From positions 37,413,993-37,477,992 of the forward strand of contig NC_052349.1 in assembly GCF_009727055.1 (NCBI RefSeq): 64,000 nt of DNA. The letters are read 5' to 3'. A model generated the notes under the pieces. It was not told the DNA's origin, searched no databases, and saw only the letters and a list, made by a program, of their open reading frames with translations. Position 1 is the stretch's first letter; each line of letters starts with the position of its first letter. Source of the stretch: Benincasa hispida (taxonomy: Eukaryota; Streptophyta; Magnoliopsida; Cucurbitales; Cucurbitaceae). The translations under genes were made by a program, and so were the position numbers. This document shows, one piece after another, positions 36,755 to 47,099 of the stretch.

Positions 36755-37312
36755 CTGCTCTAGTGCTTCTATTAAGGGAATGTTAATGTGTAGCTGTCAG
36801 AGAACGTCCAAGAACCTCTGAAATTGCTTACTATTGTCTTTCTTCTTCAGCCTGGACAGGAAAGGTGGAGGATCCCGCTTTACTTCTTGTTGTGTTGGCT
36901 GTTTGTTGAGGTTCTGTTCTTGCTGTGTTTAATAATCTAGAGGTTGCGTTGATTGAGAATTCAAGTCTTGAGGAGCTTTATCTTTTGTAGGTGAACTTGC
37001 TTCTGAACTGGTACTTTTTCCACTATTGGTTGACTGGTCATCTTCAACAGTCAAATCTACTGATGTTATTGTCGCATCTGGTACTAATGGCATAGGGACT
37101 GTTGTTTTGCCACTTCTTAATGTCACTGCGTGACATTGTTCTTTACCTTGCTGCCCCGATGCTCCTGAGTTGCTGTGCCGCATACTAGGCGCCTTCTTCT
37201 TTACTTCCCTCATAAGTTGATCTATCTGCTCTTCTAGTTCTTTAAGGGAGTCAGCTTGTGATTGTCTCATTGCCTCGCTCTTTTCAATGTAATGTTTTAA
37301 CGATGTCTCCAA
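36755..37312 (-). pseudogene. Element B gag C-terminal region
   Basis: The open piece 36929-37312 (127 codons) has a coiled-coil-like segment LKELEEQIDQLMREVKKK, then KEQCHAVTLRSGK, a signature of Athila/Tat gag, followed by a Ser/Thr-rich acidic tail. It is in the same frame as the protease but separated by stops in 36755-36928. No catalytic function; a structural link between nucleocapsid and protease. Confidence 0.88.
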
Positions 37313-37499
37313 AGATGAGGTGCTGCAAGAGGTATCATATAAGAACGGTTGGTCACAGGGTGGTATACCTTGAGAATTACCTGGGTTACAGTTCGGAGTA
37401 ATGAAGACCAGAGGGTTGCCTCTATCCCTTTGATAACTGTTCTGATAGAAACTATGGCCCCCCTGGTTGTGATTCCCGTCCTAACTTGAAGTTGGGTGA

Positions 37500-37680
37500 T
37501 CCCACCAACCAGGGTTATAGATGTTGCCAACCGATTCATCATAGACAAAATATATAGGTTGTTTATTCCATGGGCAAACTTCTACTGGATGTCCCTCTCC
37601 ACATTGGATGCAATTCATTGCGGCCACATGAGTCACCACATTTACGTTGATCCTTGAGAGAGAGTTATCTGTTGGTTAGC
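37500..37680 (-). pseudogene. Element B nucleocapsid zinc knuckle
   Basis: In minus sense the translation gives NCIQCGEGHPVEVCPWNKQP, a CX2CX3HX4C knuckle as used by Athila/Tat gag to bind RNA, followed by VGNIYNPGWWDHPTSS, the NPGW.(N/D)HP motif normally just after the knuckle. All four zinc ligands are present. The frame then breaks. The open piece 37297-37548 overlaps the end of this in another frame and is probably not real. Confidence 0.88.
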
Positions 37681-38682
37681 CATCGTTTGGAAGAGTGAGG
37701 TCATTGTGGTCATTTGATCGACCAGTGTGCTCATTGTATCAGTTAACACATCGGCACTTTCTACTCTTTCTTGCTTTAAACCTCTTATCTCAAGCCTAGT
37801 ATCAATCCACTCATTAGAATGTCGCGAGATGCGATCCAAGATATTCTTTGCTTCCGTATATGATCTGTTCATTAATCTTCCTTCTGTGAAGGCATCGGAA
37901 ACTACTTGCGTTGATTGGTCTAAACCATTGTAAAAGGTTTCCATCAGAATACTATAGGGAATCCCGATATGCGGACAACTCTTCACTAACTGTCGGAATC
38001 ACACCCATGTGGTGCTCAAGGTTTCATAACCCTTTTGCTCAAAATTCAGCACATCCCTCCATCTCCTTGTGTTGACGGCTGGAGGGAAGAATCTGTTGAT
38101 GAACCTATTAACCAACCGTTCCCATGCTTTAATCTCATTCGGTTCTAATGACTGAGCCCACCTCTTTGCTTCATCCCGTAGTGTGTATGGGAAAAGATAT
38201 AACCTAAGTCTTTCTTGAGTCACATCAGGCATGGAGAATGCGCTGCACATGTCTACAAAATTTGTAAAATGCGCATGTGGGTCTTCTCCTTGTAATCCTC
38301 CAAATTGACCCATATTTTGAATCATCTACAGCAAAATTTATTTTATTTCAACGCTTACATTTTCCTCAACTGTTTGTCTTGCGATTCTTGGTGAGAAGTT
38401 ATAGAAATCCGATGCCGAAATATGGAGCCTTACGCTGGCCCATTTTCCCTTTGATTCTCTGCGGGAGCCTTGTTATTACTAGCTATGCTGCTTCGCCACT
38501 TAATTCGGCCCTGATGTGCTTGCGCACGACTGATACACTTGATCTGTGGGTCTACTTTAGAATTTCTTAATTACTCCAGCACTCATAAGCCGTCGAACTA
38601 CTCTTCGTGTTGAACAGCTAGTACAAAGAGATTTGTCCTGCAAAATACCACAAACACACACAAACAAAAAACCGTTAACCAG
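37642..38682 (-). pseudogene. Element B gag capsid region
   Basis: Two pieces in one frame. 37999-38325: MGQFGGLQGEDPHAHFTNFV, CSAFSMPDVTQERLRLYLFP, YTLRDEAKRWAQSLEPNEIK and NRFINRFFPPAVNTRRWRDV, the retrotransposon gag domain. 37642-37986: ILMETFYNGLDQSTQVVSDA and RSYTEAKNILDRISRHSNEW, the continuation. A stop between them (about 37987-37998) breaks the frame. 38326-38682 is the decayed N-terminus, with several stops and no reliable start codon. Gag would assemble into the virus-like particle. Confidence 0.92.
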
Positions 38683-38700
38683 TCCTCGGAAACAGCGCCA
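38683..38700 (-). other. Element B primer-binding site (tRNA-Asp)
   Basis: In minus sense TGGCGCTGTTTCCGAGGA, three mismatches to the complement of the tRNA-Asp 3' end, six bases (AGTTTA) after the 5' LTR end at 38707. Confidence 0.88.
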
Positions 38701-38706
38701 TAAACT

Positions 38707-40557
38707 TGTAACGCGTATTTTTTAGTGTGATGCAAGTCCATGCCATACACTTAATGACATAGATTTTATGCGATGATATGTGATACTACTTCTAGATATG
38801 CGTTATTAATGAATGTTTTTGTAGTATGTTGTGCATTGTCACAAGTTTCCTTGTGTTGAAACCAAGTATAATTTCACTGCAAGTTTCTCGGTGTGATTCG
38901 AGGTTGAACACAGGGACTGTTTGAGGTTATTGCGTTATGTTTGTGATATATGCGACTAGGGGTTTTTCAATTTATAAAAGACTTTTGTGTACAAGTAATT
39001 AACATGCGATAAAGTAAAGTAAAGCGGTAAAAATGCAATAATAACATAAATTACATTAAACTAAATTGCGATAAAGTAAATCTAAGCTAAAATGATACAA
39101 GATATAGGTTTCATGATACAAGATATTGAGGTCAAGGTTGGCTGTGAAGATTATACAAAGATCGTGTAATGCGGTGGTAAGTCTTATGTATGAAGTAGAA
39201 ACAGAGAAGATATTAATACAAACATCGCAAGTTCCTTAATTGCATTAAATATATAAGTATAGTTCCACTTTTCCCTTAGCGTACACCTCTCGGTGATCGG
39301 CCACGTTCCCACATCTCTATGGTGAAACAAGGACGAATGTAACGAACGCAAGGCTGCTTCCATCTCTGAAAGTACTACTTGCTTTAGTTAACGCATTCTT
39401 CTAACCTTCTCTCGACAGATCAGAATGACATCTTCACTTCTACTCTCACAGGTGAAGATGCCGTCTAGCATGCCTTAGCTAAACGCATTTATCTCTTTAG
39501 CACATATTAAGTTACTCATTTAATCTATTTTAATTACCAAGGTATTAAGGAAACTTCATAGAGAAAACGATTAATGGAGGAACAGAAATAGACAGAAAGA
39601 TGGAAATGAAAGTGATCGAGACATTCAATAAAACAATGTAGCGTCTGATACATGATTTATGAGTGAAGAGATTAAAAAAATGAAATACAATTTATGAAAT
39701 AGAGTTAGAAACAAATACAAATAAACGCCAACGTCTTGGCACCGATCTGGATGGAGATTTCCTTGCCGGTATGGATGGATTGTGCGGAAGGATGAGCTTC
39801 CCTCTTAGGCTTGCTCAATCGGTAGCAGGGATCTAAGCACAAAGCTTCATGGCGGGGATCTGGCAGAATCGCACTGAGACTCACCTCTCGTCCTTGTCTC
39901 TTATCTTCCCAGATTTCTTCTGATCAGTACTCAGCTCAGCCTCTCTCTCAATAATCTAGCATCAATTAGCCCTCGTATCAAGTATATCTTCTCTGAATTC
40001 TATGAGGTTATTCATAGGTGAAAAGCTTTGACTCTTGGCTTGTGGACCCAACTTCTTATATAGAAATTTCGAAGATGGAAGAATAAATATTCCATTTATT
40101 ATGCAATTAGACCGTCAAATCTGCACAACGGTTAGTTGTACACATGTCACAATCCTCCACGTTTGCATTGCTTAGCAGCATCATTCGATCAGATGCTCGC
40201 ACGCGATGTTGTTTTTATTGCCGCATGCGGTTCAAATTCAACTCGGGATCGATTGTCGCATTGCGCCATCATTGCATTAATTGTCCCTTCATTGTTGATT
40301 GACGGCGCAATGTGACAGAGATGCCTTGTTTAGTTTCTCGTTGAGCCTTGATCGTAAGTGGTGACTTGGTTTCCTGCAAAACAGTAGTAGAAATATCCTC
40401 TTCTACCATCTTAATGATGTTAGTGGGTGTAATTGCGTTAATTTATATTTATTGTATTTCTAAGCTAATTTTCATACAATCGACACAAATTCCTTCTCTT
40501 TTGGCCACAATATCTGAATAAGGCAGCATAAATAACTTGTATTTCTACAAGTCATCA
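38707..40557 (-). repeat. Element B 5' LTR
   Basis: 1851 bp. In minus sense it starts TGATGACTTGTAGAAATACA and ends ATACGCGTTACA. The TATA box that reads TATAAATA in the 3' LTR is TATGAATA here (near 40007-40014), so the copy that would drive transcription has a damaged promoter. It carries the TATCA/GTTCGACC end-blocks of the family. Confidence 0.93.
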
Positions 40558-40794
40558 CATTTACATGCTTTATTTTAGTTTTTTGCATGTTTATCTCTAG
40601 CTACACCAAAACCCCCCAGTTTACCACTATAACTAGTAAATTTGTTTAACGAAACAAATTGCGCTTCCCTGTGTACCCAAACCTACAACTTTTGCTACAT
40701 TTTTTTAGTGATAGGAGTAGTTCAGTAATATAAATTTTCTTTTGATTTTTGGCTCTTTTCGAGAACTAAGCGACACCGGAAAAGGACCCAATCA
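40558..40794 (+). mobile_element. Element D, LTR 1, last part
   Basis: Resumes after the CATTT duplication of element B. Matches 53229-53509 of the second D LTR (GCTTTATTTTAGTTT, GTTTATCTCTA, GACACCGGAAAAGGACC-like words) and ends ATCA at 40794, where the match to the second LTR also stops. Confidence 0.7.
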
Positions 40795-41282
40795 GAATGG
40801 CACCAGTATCGGGGAAACCATTTATATTTGTTTAGTTAAGTTTCTAGTTAGAGCATTTCTTTTTCTTTTGATTGGTTTCTTTTCTTGTGTCAGGTTTTCC
40901 ATGGAGAACAGAGCACCTAGAATGTACTTTGCATTGTGTTCAAGACAAGTTGTTGAAGAGAGAGAATACGAGGCCAAGCATATTTCTGAGTTCAGAAATC
41001 TGCTTGCTGGTCTTATCTTGAAAAGAGTTATTTTTATGTCTTTAATCTTGCTTGCTTGATATGTTTTAAATGCTTTAATATCTATTATTGTAGGAATTTG
41101 ATCAAATCATGAATTTTTGAGTGTAGTGTCGTTCAGAGACATTTTGGAGCTATCGAAAGTGAAATCAGGCATCCAAGGCTTCAAATGAGCAAAATGATGG
41201 ATTTACCCCTCCACCCAAGTGCATCGACGCTTGTTATGCGCTACACTCGGCGCTTAAAGACAGTAGCATGCCCAGGCAACAA
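40795..41282 (+). mobile_element. Element D remnant internal region
   Basis: Three bases after the LTR end is TGGCACCAGTATCGGGGA (40798-40815), matching 13 of 18 bases of the tRNA-Asp primer complement, which marks the internal start. A frame follows from about 40901 (MENRAPRMYFALCSRQVVEE ... LILKRV), 53 codons, which could be a gag N-terminus but has no diagnostic motif. Only about 0.5 kb lies between the two D LTRs, so most of gag-pol has been deleted. The 3' half (about 41090-41282) may be U3 sequence of LTR 2. Confidence 0.5.
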
Positions 41283-41382
41283 CACCGTGACTAGTTAGGT
41301 GAGGTCAAACAAGTCGTTGTTCAAAGCATGATCAATATGAGTTAATAAAAATAGTCTAATGATAAGAAATTACATAGGAACC
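41283..41382 (+). mobile_element. Element D, LTR 2, first part
   Basis: GATCAATATGAGTTAATAAA and ATGATAAGAAATTACATAGG match 29280-29340 of LTR 1. Interrupted after GAACC (41378-41382) by element A. Confidence 0.75.
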
Positions 41383-43014
41383 TGATAACGGGTTGAATTG
41401 CACGTTATCATAGTGCGAAGTTATTAAACAATGTTGGATTGCGTTGATAAAATATCTTAAATTGCGTCCATTAAGCATAAATTCTATAATATTGCGGTCG
41501 AATGCGTTCAGCGTATTAGAACTATTGATTTTTGTATTTTTGTGCAGAATATGCGTTAACGTAATGCAAGATTGCGATCATAGGAAATTATCGGTCGAGC
41601 GCAACTTCACCGCAAGACTTTGCGTTGATCGTGCTCGCAAACATTCGCCCGAGAAGGATCACCAAAACTTGGTTAGTGCAACATGGTGGGTGCATCCGGG
41701 TGAAAGTATAATTATGAGCGATGGGAAAGAAAGCTAATGACAGTCGGATCCAAATTAAGTTGATAGCCGATAACGGTCACGAAGTACACTCAATTTTATC
41801 GATGATAATCATTCGGCACGTCAATCAGGAATTAAAGTTGTCCCATTTATACAACTAGGAGAGAGAAGCCACCTTTCACCATTGATGTCCTATAAATACC
41901 AAATGCATTCTTCAGAAAAGGGGTTGATCAGTTCACAAGTTAACCAGTTGCTTCTGTTCATAGTTTTCTTCCATTTTTAAGGCAGAGCAAGAGAAGAGTG
42001 GTGGTGCCGGAGATTGCCCGGGGCAACTCAAGAGAGAACCTTGGGGCATAAGAGTAGAGAGCGGGCCGACTCTCGCAAGAGCGAGAATATCTTTAGAGCA
42101 CGAGTAGAAACAGTGTAAACGCCTGGCAGCAAGAAATTACTATTAGGCTTCTTACTATACTTGCATTGTTATTTTCTACTGCATCTTCATACCTATTCAA
42201 TGGAATTTATATTTCTACCTCTACTCACTCTCTTAATACGCATGAGTAGCTAGTTGAATGAGTTGAAAAGAACTAAGCTATTGCTTGCAATTGTCTTGTT
42301 TTATGCTGTGCAAAATACCCTTTAAAGTTACTCGAGAGAGAATATAAAGAAAGAACCTAATGTCTCGAGAGAGATAGGTTAGAATCTGGACTCGAAAGAG
42401 CAAGATTAGGCTTGCATAAACAAGAGATAGGGACTTAGAGATAAGCTTTGTTTGTCAGCTTGAGTCGCATGCATCTTAGGAATGGGAATGATATTATGTG
42501 GTAGCATATTTGTGTGAATTTCATGTTGTCATCGCATAAATAGAGATAGAGGTTTATGTGTAAACCCTATAGACTTATCACATATTTATCACATGCGTTC
42601 TAGCCTTAGAAGCCGTAGCATTCATGCCGAGAGGTGGTTTACTATTGTATGCATGTTGCATGATCGCAAAGCATGAACGCATTCTAGGGAGTGTTAGCTG
42701 AAACTTTTCTCAACCCGTTCATCGCATATTCATCGTATTTCCCGTTACCACTTCTTTTTAAACTCCGCTGCATTCATTATTTATTTTTATCAACACAAAC
42801 AACAAACCCAACGATTTATTTATTTAACTAGTTACTGCAAGTCTTCATAAAATTCACCAACGCAACTATTTTCCCAAGTCTCTGTGTTTGACCCTGGACT
42901 TACCAGGAAACTCAGGAGGATTTACACTTGAATTCTGCTGGGGAAACTTGAGTGCACAATGCAATTCCATCAACACATATCATCTATATTTCCATTCAAT
43001 AAAATAATGCATCA
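41383..43014 (+). repeat. Element A 5' LTR
   Basis: 1632 bp, starts TGATAACGGGTTGAATTGCA and ends AATGCATCA. The first 28 bases form an 8-bp inverted repeat (TGATAACG...CGTTATCA). TATA box TATAAATA at 41891-41898. In the first ~265 aligned bases I count about 16 differences from the 3' LTR (roughly 6 percent), mostly transitions at CpG-like sites. The open frame 41444-41737 is shared with the 3' LTR by descent and is not a gene. Confidence 0.93.
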
Positions 43015-43020
43015 AGTTTT

Positions 43021-43038
43021 TGGCGTCGTTGCCGGGGA
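43021..43038 (+). other. Element A primer-binding site (tRNA-Asp)
   Basis: TGGCGTCGTTGCCGGGGA, one mismatch to the tRNA-Asp 3' end complement, six bases after the LTR end. Confidence 0.95.
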
Positions 43039-43082
43039 CTTCGAAAAAATAGCGTGTTAATGGTAGTTTTTGTGATTTCTAT

Positions 43083-44500
43083 GCAGAACTCTCAATCTCT
43101 GGCAAACTACGACCCAGAGATTGAGAGAACATTTCGAAGGATACTAAGAGATCGCCAACAGCAACCATAATTCGATAAAGAAGATATGGCGGAGCAGCCT
43201 GAGGTGGAGCACCAAATGATAATAATGTCATGACGAATCCAATTTTTTTTTTTTTTGCAAACGATCGCAATAGGCCCATTAGGGACTATGCATCGCCAAA
43301 CCTCTATGATTTCTCTCTGGGAATCATGAGGCCTGCCCTTGATAGAAGTAGATTCGAGATGAAACTGGTGATACTATAGATGATCCAGACTGTAGGACAA
43401 TTCAGAGGAAGGCGTGGCGAGGATCTGCACGCTCACCTCTGAAGTTTTATTGAAATCTGCAATAATTTTATGTTCCCAAACATTTCTGCTGAAGAAGTTC
43501 GACTAACGTTGTTCCCATTAACTCTCTGTGATCAGGCAAAGAAATGGGCTTATTCGCTCAAACCAGGAGAGATTACTTTTTAGGAAAAGGTAATGGAGAA
43601 GTTCCTGAAAAAGTATTTTCCACCTACTGAGAACGCAAGACAAAGGAAAATTATAACAAATTTTGAACAAGACATAGCCCTGTCTCTTATACACATCTAG
43701 ATGTGTATAAGAGACAGGGAGAGATCACTTCTAGGGAGCAAGTGGTAGAGAAGTTCATGAAGAAGTATTTTCCACCTACCGAGAACGCAAGACGAAGAAA
43801 GCTTATTACTAATTTTGAACAAGATATGGACGAATCGCTCAGCGATGCTTGAGTGAGGTTTAAAAGGTTGGTACGAGATTATCCGCATAATGGGCTACTA
43901 GATTGTCTTCAAATGGAAATTTTCTATCACGATTTGAATCCCGCTTCGCAGACCGTTTCCAACGTGGCAGCCATTGGTGGTCTGCTTGACAAAACCTACG
44001 ATGAGGCAAAGAATATCCTGGACCGCATCTCTAATAACCATGAAGACTGGAGGGAGAGTGACCAGAGATTGAGACTCAAAGATTCTGATGCAAATCATGG
44101 TGCCATTGTTTCTTTACAAAACCAAATGACCACAATGATGAATTTGATTCAAGGAATGGCGATCAGCAGCCAACACCGCAAGGTGGGCCAATCAACGCAA
44201 TAAGTTAAAACACTACAAGGTGTGCGACTTGTGGTGATGAGCATGCGATGGAAGATTGCCCACAAAATCCACAATCCGTATACTTTGCGAAAAATAATCC
44301 CTTTTCAAACACTTACAACCTCGGGTAGAGAAACCACCCCAATTTTGCCCGGATGAATCAACAATTTCCATCACAACTGAGCCTGAGATTGTGGTAAAGC
44401 AAGAAGAAGAAAGAAAAAATGAAGCAGTAGAACCTGAGGTTGCGTCAACCTCAAAGTCAAATGAAATGGGAACCATAAAAGTTCAGTTACCACCCTTCCC
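43083..44500 (+). pseudogene. Element A gag
   Basis: N-terminus from the ATG at 43081 region reads SLANYDPEIERTFRRILRD before a stop, the usual Athila gag start. After a poly-T run (about 43242-43256) and several shifts, sequence around 43500-43680 encodes capsid (for example FLKKYFPPTENARQRK). The largest open piece (43853-44203, 117 codons) holds FYHDLNPASQTVSNVAAIGG and DKTYDEAKNILDRISNNHED. The zinc knuckle CATCGDEHAMEDCP follows at about 44222-44263 with all four ligands, then RNHPNFARMNQQ. Adapter 4 at 43680 splits the capsid region between two non-identical copies of the same segment, so the assembled order here is chimeric. Confidence 0.88.
43680..43717. other. Embedded Nextera mosaic-end dimer (adapter 4)
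   Basis: Exact 38-bp copy. The segments before (about 43585-43679) and after (about 43740-43830) encode the same gag stretch (GTATTTTCCACCTAC, GAGAACGCAAGAC, AATTTTGAACAAGA) with several differences, so they probably come from two different element copies joined by a mate-pair read. Confidence 0.98.
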
Positions 44501-44555
44501 ATAGAGATTAAGGAAGAAGAAAAACGAAGAGGTACAATACCAATGCTTCTTATTT

Positions 44556-45090
44556 ATGTTAAAGCAATTACATGTTAACATTTCTTTCAGTGAATCGATT
44601 GAGGAAATGCCTGCCTATGCCAAGCTTCTGAAATATATGATAACTAAGAAGAGAGGCACTGGAAAATTTGCCACGGTGGCATTAACACAAAGTTCTAAAT
44701 CCATTATCCCACTGAAGATGAGTGATCCTGGGAGCTTCATTATTCCTTGCTCCATAGGAGGACTCTATATTGGGCAAGCCCTGTGTGACTTGGGGGCCAG
44801 CATAAATTTGATGTCGCTGTCAATCTTTGGACAATTAAATGTGGGGCAACTTGTGCCCACATTCGTGACTCTCCAATTGGCTGACAGATCTCTGGTTCAT
44901 CCAGAAGGTAAGGTGAAGGATGTGCTGATCACGATTGATAAATTTATTTTGCCAGCTGACTTCATCATCCTAGATTATGAGACCGACAAAGAGTACCCAT
45001 CATTTTAGGGGCGACCTTTTCTATCAAAAGACCGTGCTCAAATTGATGTGCACAAGGGAGAAATCACTTTGAGCATAAACGAATAGAAGA
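44556..45090 (+). pseudogene. Element A aspartic protease
   Basis: Open for 150 codons (44556-45008): EEMPAYAKLLKYMITKKRGT, MSDPGSFIIPCSIGGLYIGQ, ALCDLGASINLMSLSIFGQL with the catalytic Asp intact, LQLADRSLVHPEGKVKDVLI and DKFILPADFIILDYETDKE. A stop (TAG, 45006-45008) replaces a residue before GRPFLSKDRAQIDVHKGEI, the conserved tail. Unlike element B, the active site is preserved and only the downstream link to pol is broken. Processes the polyprotein. Confidence 0.95.
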
Positions 45091-45270
45091 TCAAATTTAA
45101 TATAATTCGTGCCATGAAATTTTCAGATGAAGAAGACCTGCAAGATTCTGATGATGATCTGAATTTAATTAAAAAAGAAAAGTCTAATGAAGATTGTGAA
45201 GAAGAGGATGCCAACGCATCCGTAGCTGCCTGCAATGCGACTGTAGCAAAAAACAAACAAAGAAGAAGAA
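45091..45270 (+). pseudogene. Element A acidic linker between protease and RT
   Basis: In the protease frame, 45114-45302 reads MKFSDEEDLQDSDDDLNLIK, KSNEDCEEEDANAS and KNKQRRRNDRNTRRRTK: an acidic block followed by a basic one. Low-complexity linkers of this kind occur at this position in Athila pol. The RT frame opens in a different register from 45271, so a frameshift lies within the linker. Confidence 0.7.
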
Positions 45271-46616
45271 ATGATCGCAACACAAGAAGAAGAACCAAAT
45301 GAAGAAAGAAAAACAACGCAACCTTCCCTCGTAGAACCACCAACACTAGAACTGAAAGCCCTACCAACCCATTTGAAGTACGCATTTTTGGGGCAGAATG
45401 AGAAGTTGCCAATGATAATTTCCTCTGCACTCAACGCAGATCAAGAGAATGCGTTGATGAGCATTCTCAAGAAACATGTGCGAGCAATTGGTTGGACACT
45501 CGCTGACATCAGAGGAATTAGCCCCGCGTATTGCATGCACCACATTCGTCTTGAGAATGACCACAAAGCAACTATTGAACATCAACGTAGACTCAACCCT
45601 GGGATGAAGGAGGTCGTCAAGAAGAAGATCATCAAATAGCTAGATACGGGCATTACCTATCCAATAGCTGATAGCACATGGATCAGCCAAGTGTAATGTG
45701 TGCCAAAGAAGAACGGAATGACGGTAGTCCCAAATGATAACAATGAATTAATACTGCAAAAAACCATCACTGGATGGCGCATATGTATAGACTACCGCAA
45801 GTTAAATGCGGCCACAAAGAAATATCACTTCCCCCTGCCATTCATCGATCAAATGCTAAACAAGCTAGCAGGGATTTATTTTTACTGCTTTTTGGATGGG
45901 TATGTCGAATAAAATCAAATCATGATAGTTCCTGAAGATCAAGAGAAGACCACATTCATCTGCCCACATGGGACATTCGCTTTTCGCCGCATGTCGTTTG
46001 GCTTCTGCAATGCGCCGAGCACGTTCCAGAAGTGTATGATGGAAATCTTTTCAGATTATCTCGAAGACTTAGTAGAAATATTTATGGATGACTTCTTCAT
46101 ATATGAGAATACTTATAAAGTCTGCCTAGCCAATTTGGAGAAAATTCTGAAGAGATGTGAAGAGACGAACCTGGTACTCAACTGGGAAAAATGTCACTTC
46201 ATGGTAAAATAGGGTATAGTGTTGGGACACAAAGTCTCCCGGGAAGGGTTGGAGGTGGACAAAGAAAAGATTGAAGCAATTGAAAAACTTCCACCTCCAA
46301 CTAGCGTGAAAGCTGTGCGAAGCTTCTTGGGGAATTCAGGATTCTATAGACAATTTGTCAAGGACTTTTCTAAGATTGCACGACCACTGAGTGCATGGTT
46401 AGAGGCGAACAAGAAATTTGAGTTTGAAGACAGTTGCCTGAAAGCATTAAGAGTATTAAAAAATGTGCTGATTACCGCACTCGTACTAATTGCACCGAAC
46501 TGGACAATGTCGTTTGAAATCATGTGCGTTGCAAGCAGGTGTGTGATGGGGGCTGCATTAGCGCAAAAGAAGAAAACTATTTTGCACCCCATCGCAATGC
46601 GAGTAAAACTCTAAAC
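45271..46616 (+). pseudogene. Element A reverse transcriptase
   Basis: Four open pieces in one frame with stops at 45637, about 45694, 45910 and 46210. They carry, in order: PTHLKYAFLGQNEKLPMIIS and RAIGWTLADIRGISPAYCMH; VPKKNGMTVV, GWRICIDYRKLNAATKKYHF and LPFIDQMLNKLAG with FLDGY (palm motif A Asp present); FICPHGTFAFRRMSFGFCNA and EIFMDDFFIY (catalytic FMDD intact); and VLGHKVSREGLEVDKEKIEA with SFLGNSGFYRQFVKDFSKIA. Catalytic residues remain, but readthrough of four stops would be needed. The stop after GYV sits where the family has GYSGYNQI. Opposite-strand frames (45038-45430, 46344-46592) are shadows. Confidence 0.95.
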
Positions 46617-46960
46617 CCTGCTCAAATAAATTATACCACCACTGAGAAAGAACTCCTGGCTGTGATTTTTGCATTGGAGAAATTTAGGGCATATCTGTTG
46701 GGAACCAAGGTAGTCATTCACACTGATTACTCGGTGATAATATATTTAATGACAAAAAAGGATGCAAAGTCAAGGTTGATCAGATGTGTTCTCCTCCTTT
46801 AAGAATTTGATATCGAGATAATTGATCGGAAAGGGATAGAGAATCAATTTAAGATCACTTATCCAGATTGGAAAATCCCGAGGTTGACCGCAATGAATCT
46901 GAGGTGAGTGTTGTGTTCCCGGACGAGCAGCTATTCCACATAGAGGAATTGCCCTGATAT
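46524..46960 (+). pseudogene. Element A RNase H and connection
   Basis: A frame different from RT (shift at roughly 46590-46615). It reads PAQINYTTTEKELLAVIFAL, RAYLLGTKVVIHTDYSVIIY with the TD catalytic residue, then [18 protein letters not shown] and a stop at 46800. The active-site start (FEIMCVASRCVMGAALAQ in the RT frame) has Val where the family has Asp in CDASDYA, so the first catalytic residue is lost. From 46801 only traces of the DHLSRLEN segment can be followed (QFKITYPDWKIP). Confidence 0.88.
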
Positions 46961-47099
46961 GCGGACATCGTTAATTATTTGGTTTGTGAACAATTCCCTG
47001 AAGATTACACCTATCATCAACTGAAGAAGATCAAGAATGAATGCAGACACTATTATTGAGATGAGTCGAATCTGTATAAAAGAGCTGCAGACCAAATCA

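Larger units (their letters stand above)
29378..40557 (-). mobile_element. Element B: Athila-type Ty3/gypsy retrotransposon
   Basis: A complete but inactive element in minus sense: 5' LTR (38707-40557), tRNA-Asp primer site, gag with zinc knuckle, protease, RT, RNase H, integrase without chromodomain, a ~1.9-kb non-coding region, polypurine tract and 3' LTR (29378-31223). It is flanked by perfect CATTT duplications (29373-29377 and 40558-40562) and TG...CA ends, and sits in LTR 1 of element D. The domain order and motifs such as [14 protein letters not shown] in integrase and FPLPFIDQMLDRLA in RT are typical of the Athila lineage. Stops, at least two frameshifts in pol and lost active-site residues make it non-autonomous. 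One sequencing-adapter dimer is embedded at 32661. Confidence 0.93.

Noticed and set aside
41444..41737. 97-codon frame with a counterpart at 49705-49899
   Set aside because: The two are the same position in the two LTRs of element A and differ in length; no homology to a protein family.
45038..45434. Minus-strand frames of 89 and 130 codons rich in Leu, Phe and Ser
   Set aside because: Antisense to the acidic linker and pre-RT region of element A; hydrophobic character is the expected complement of GAA/GAT-rich codons.
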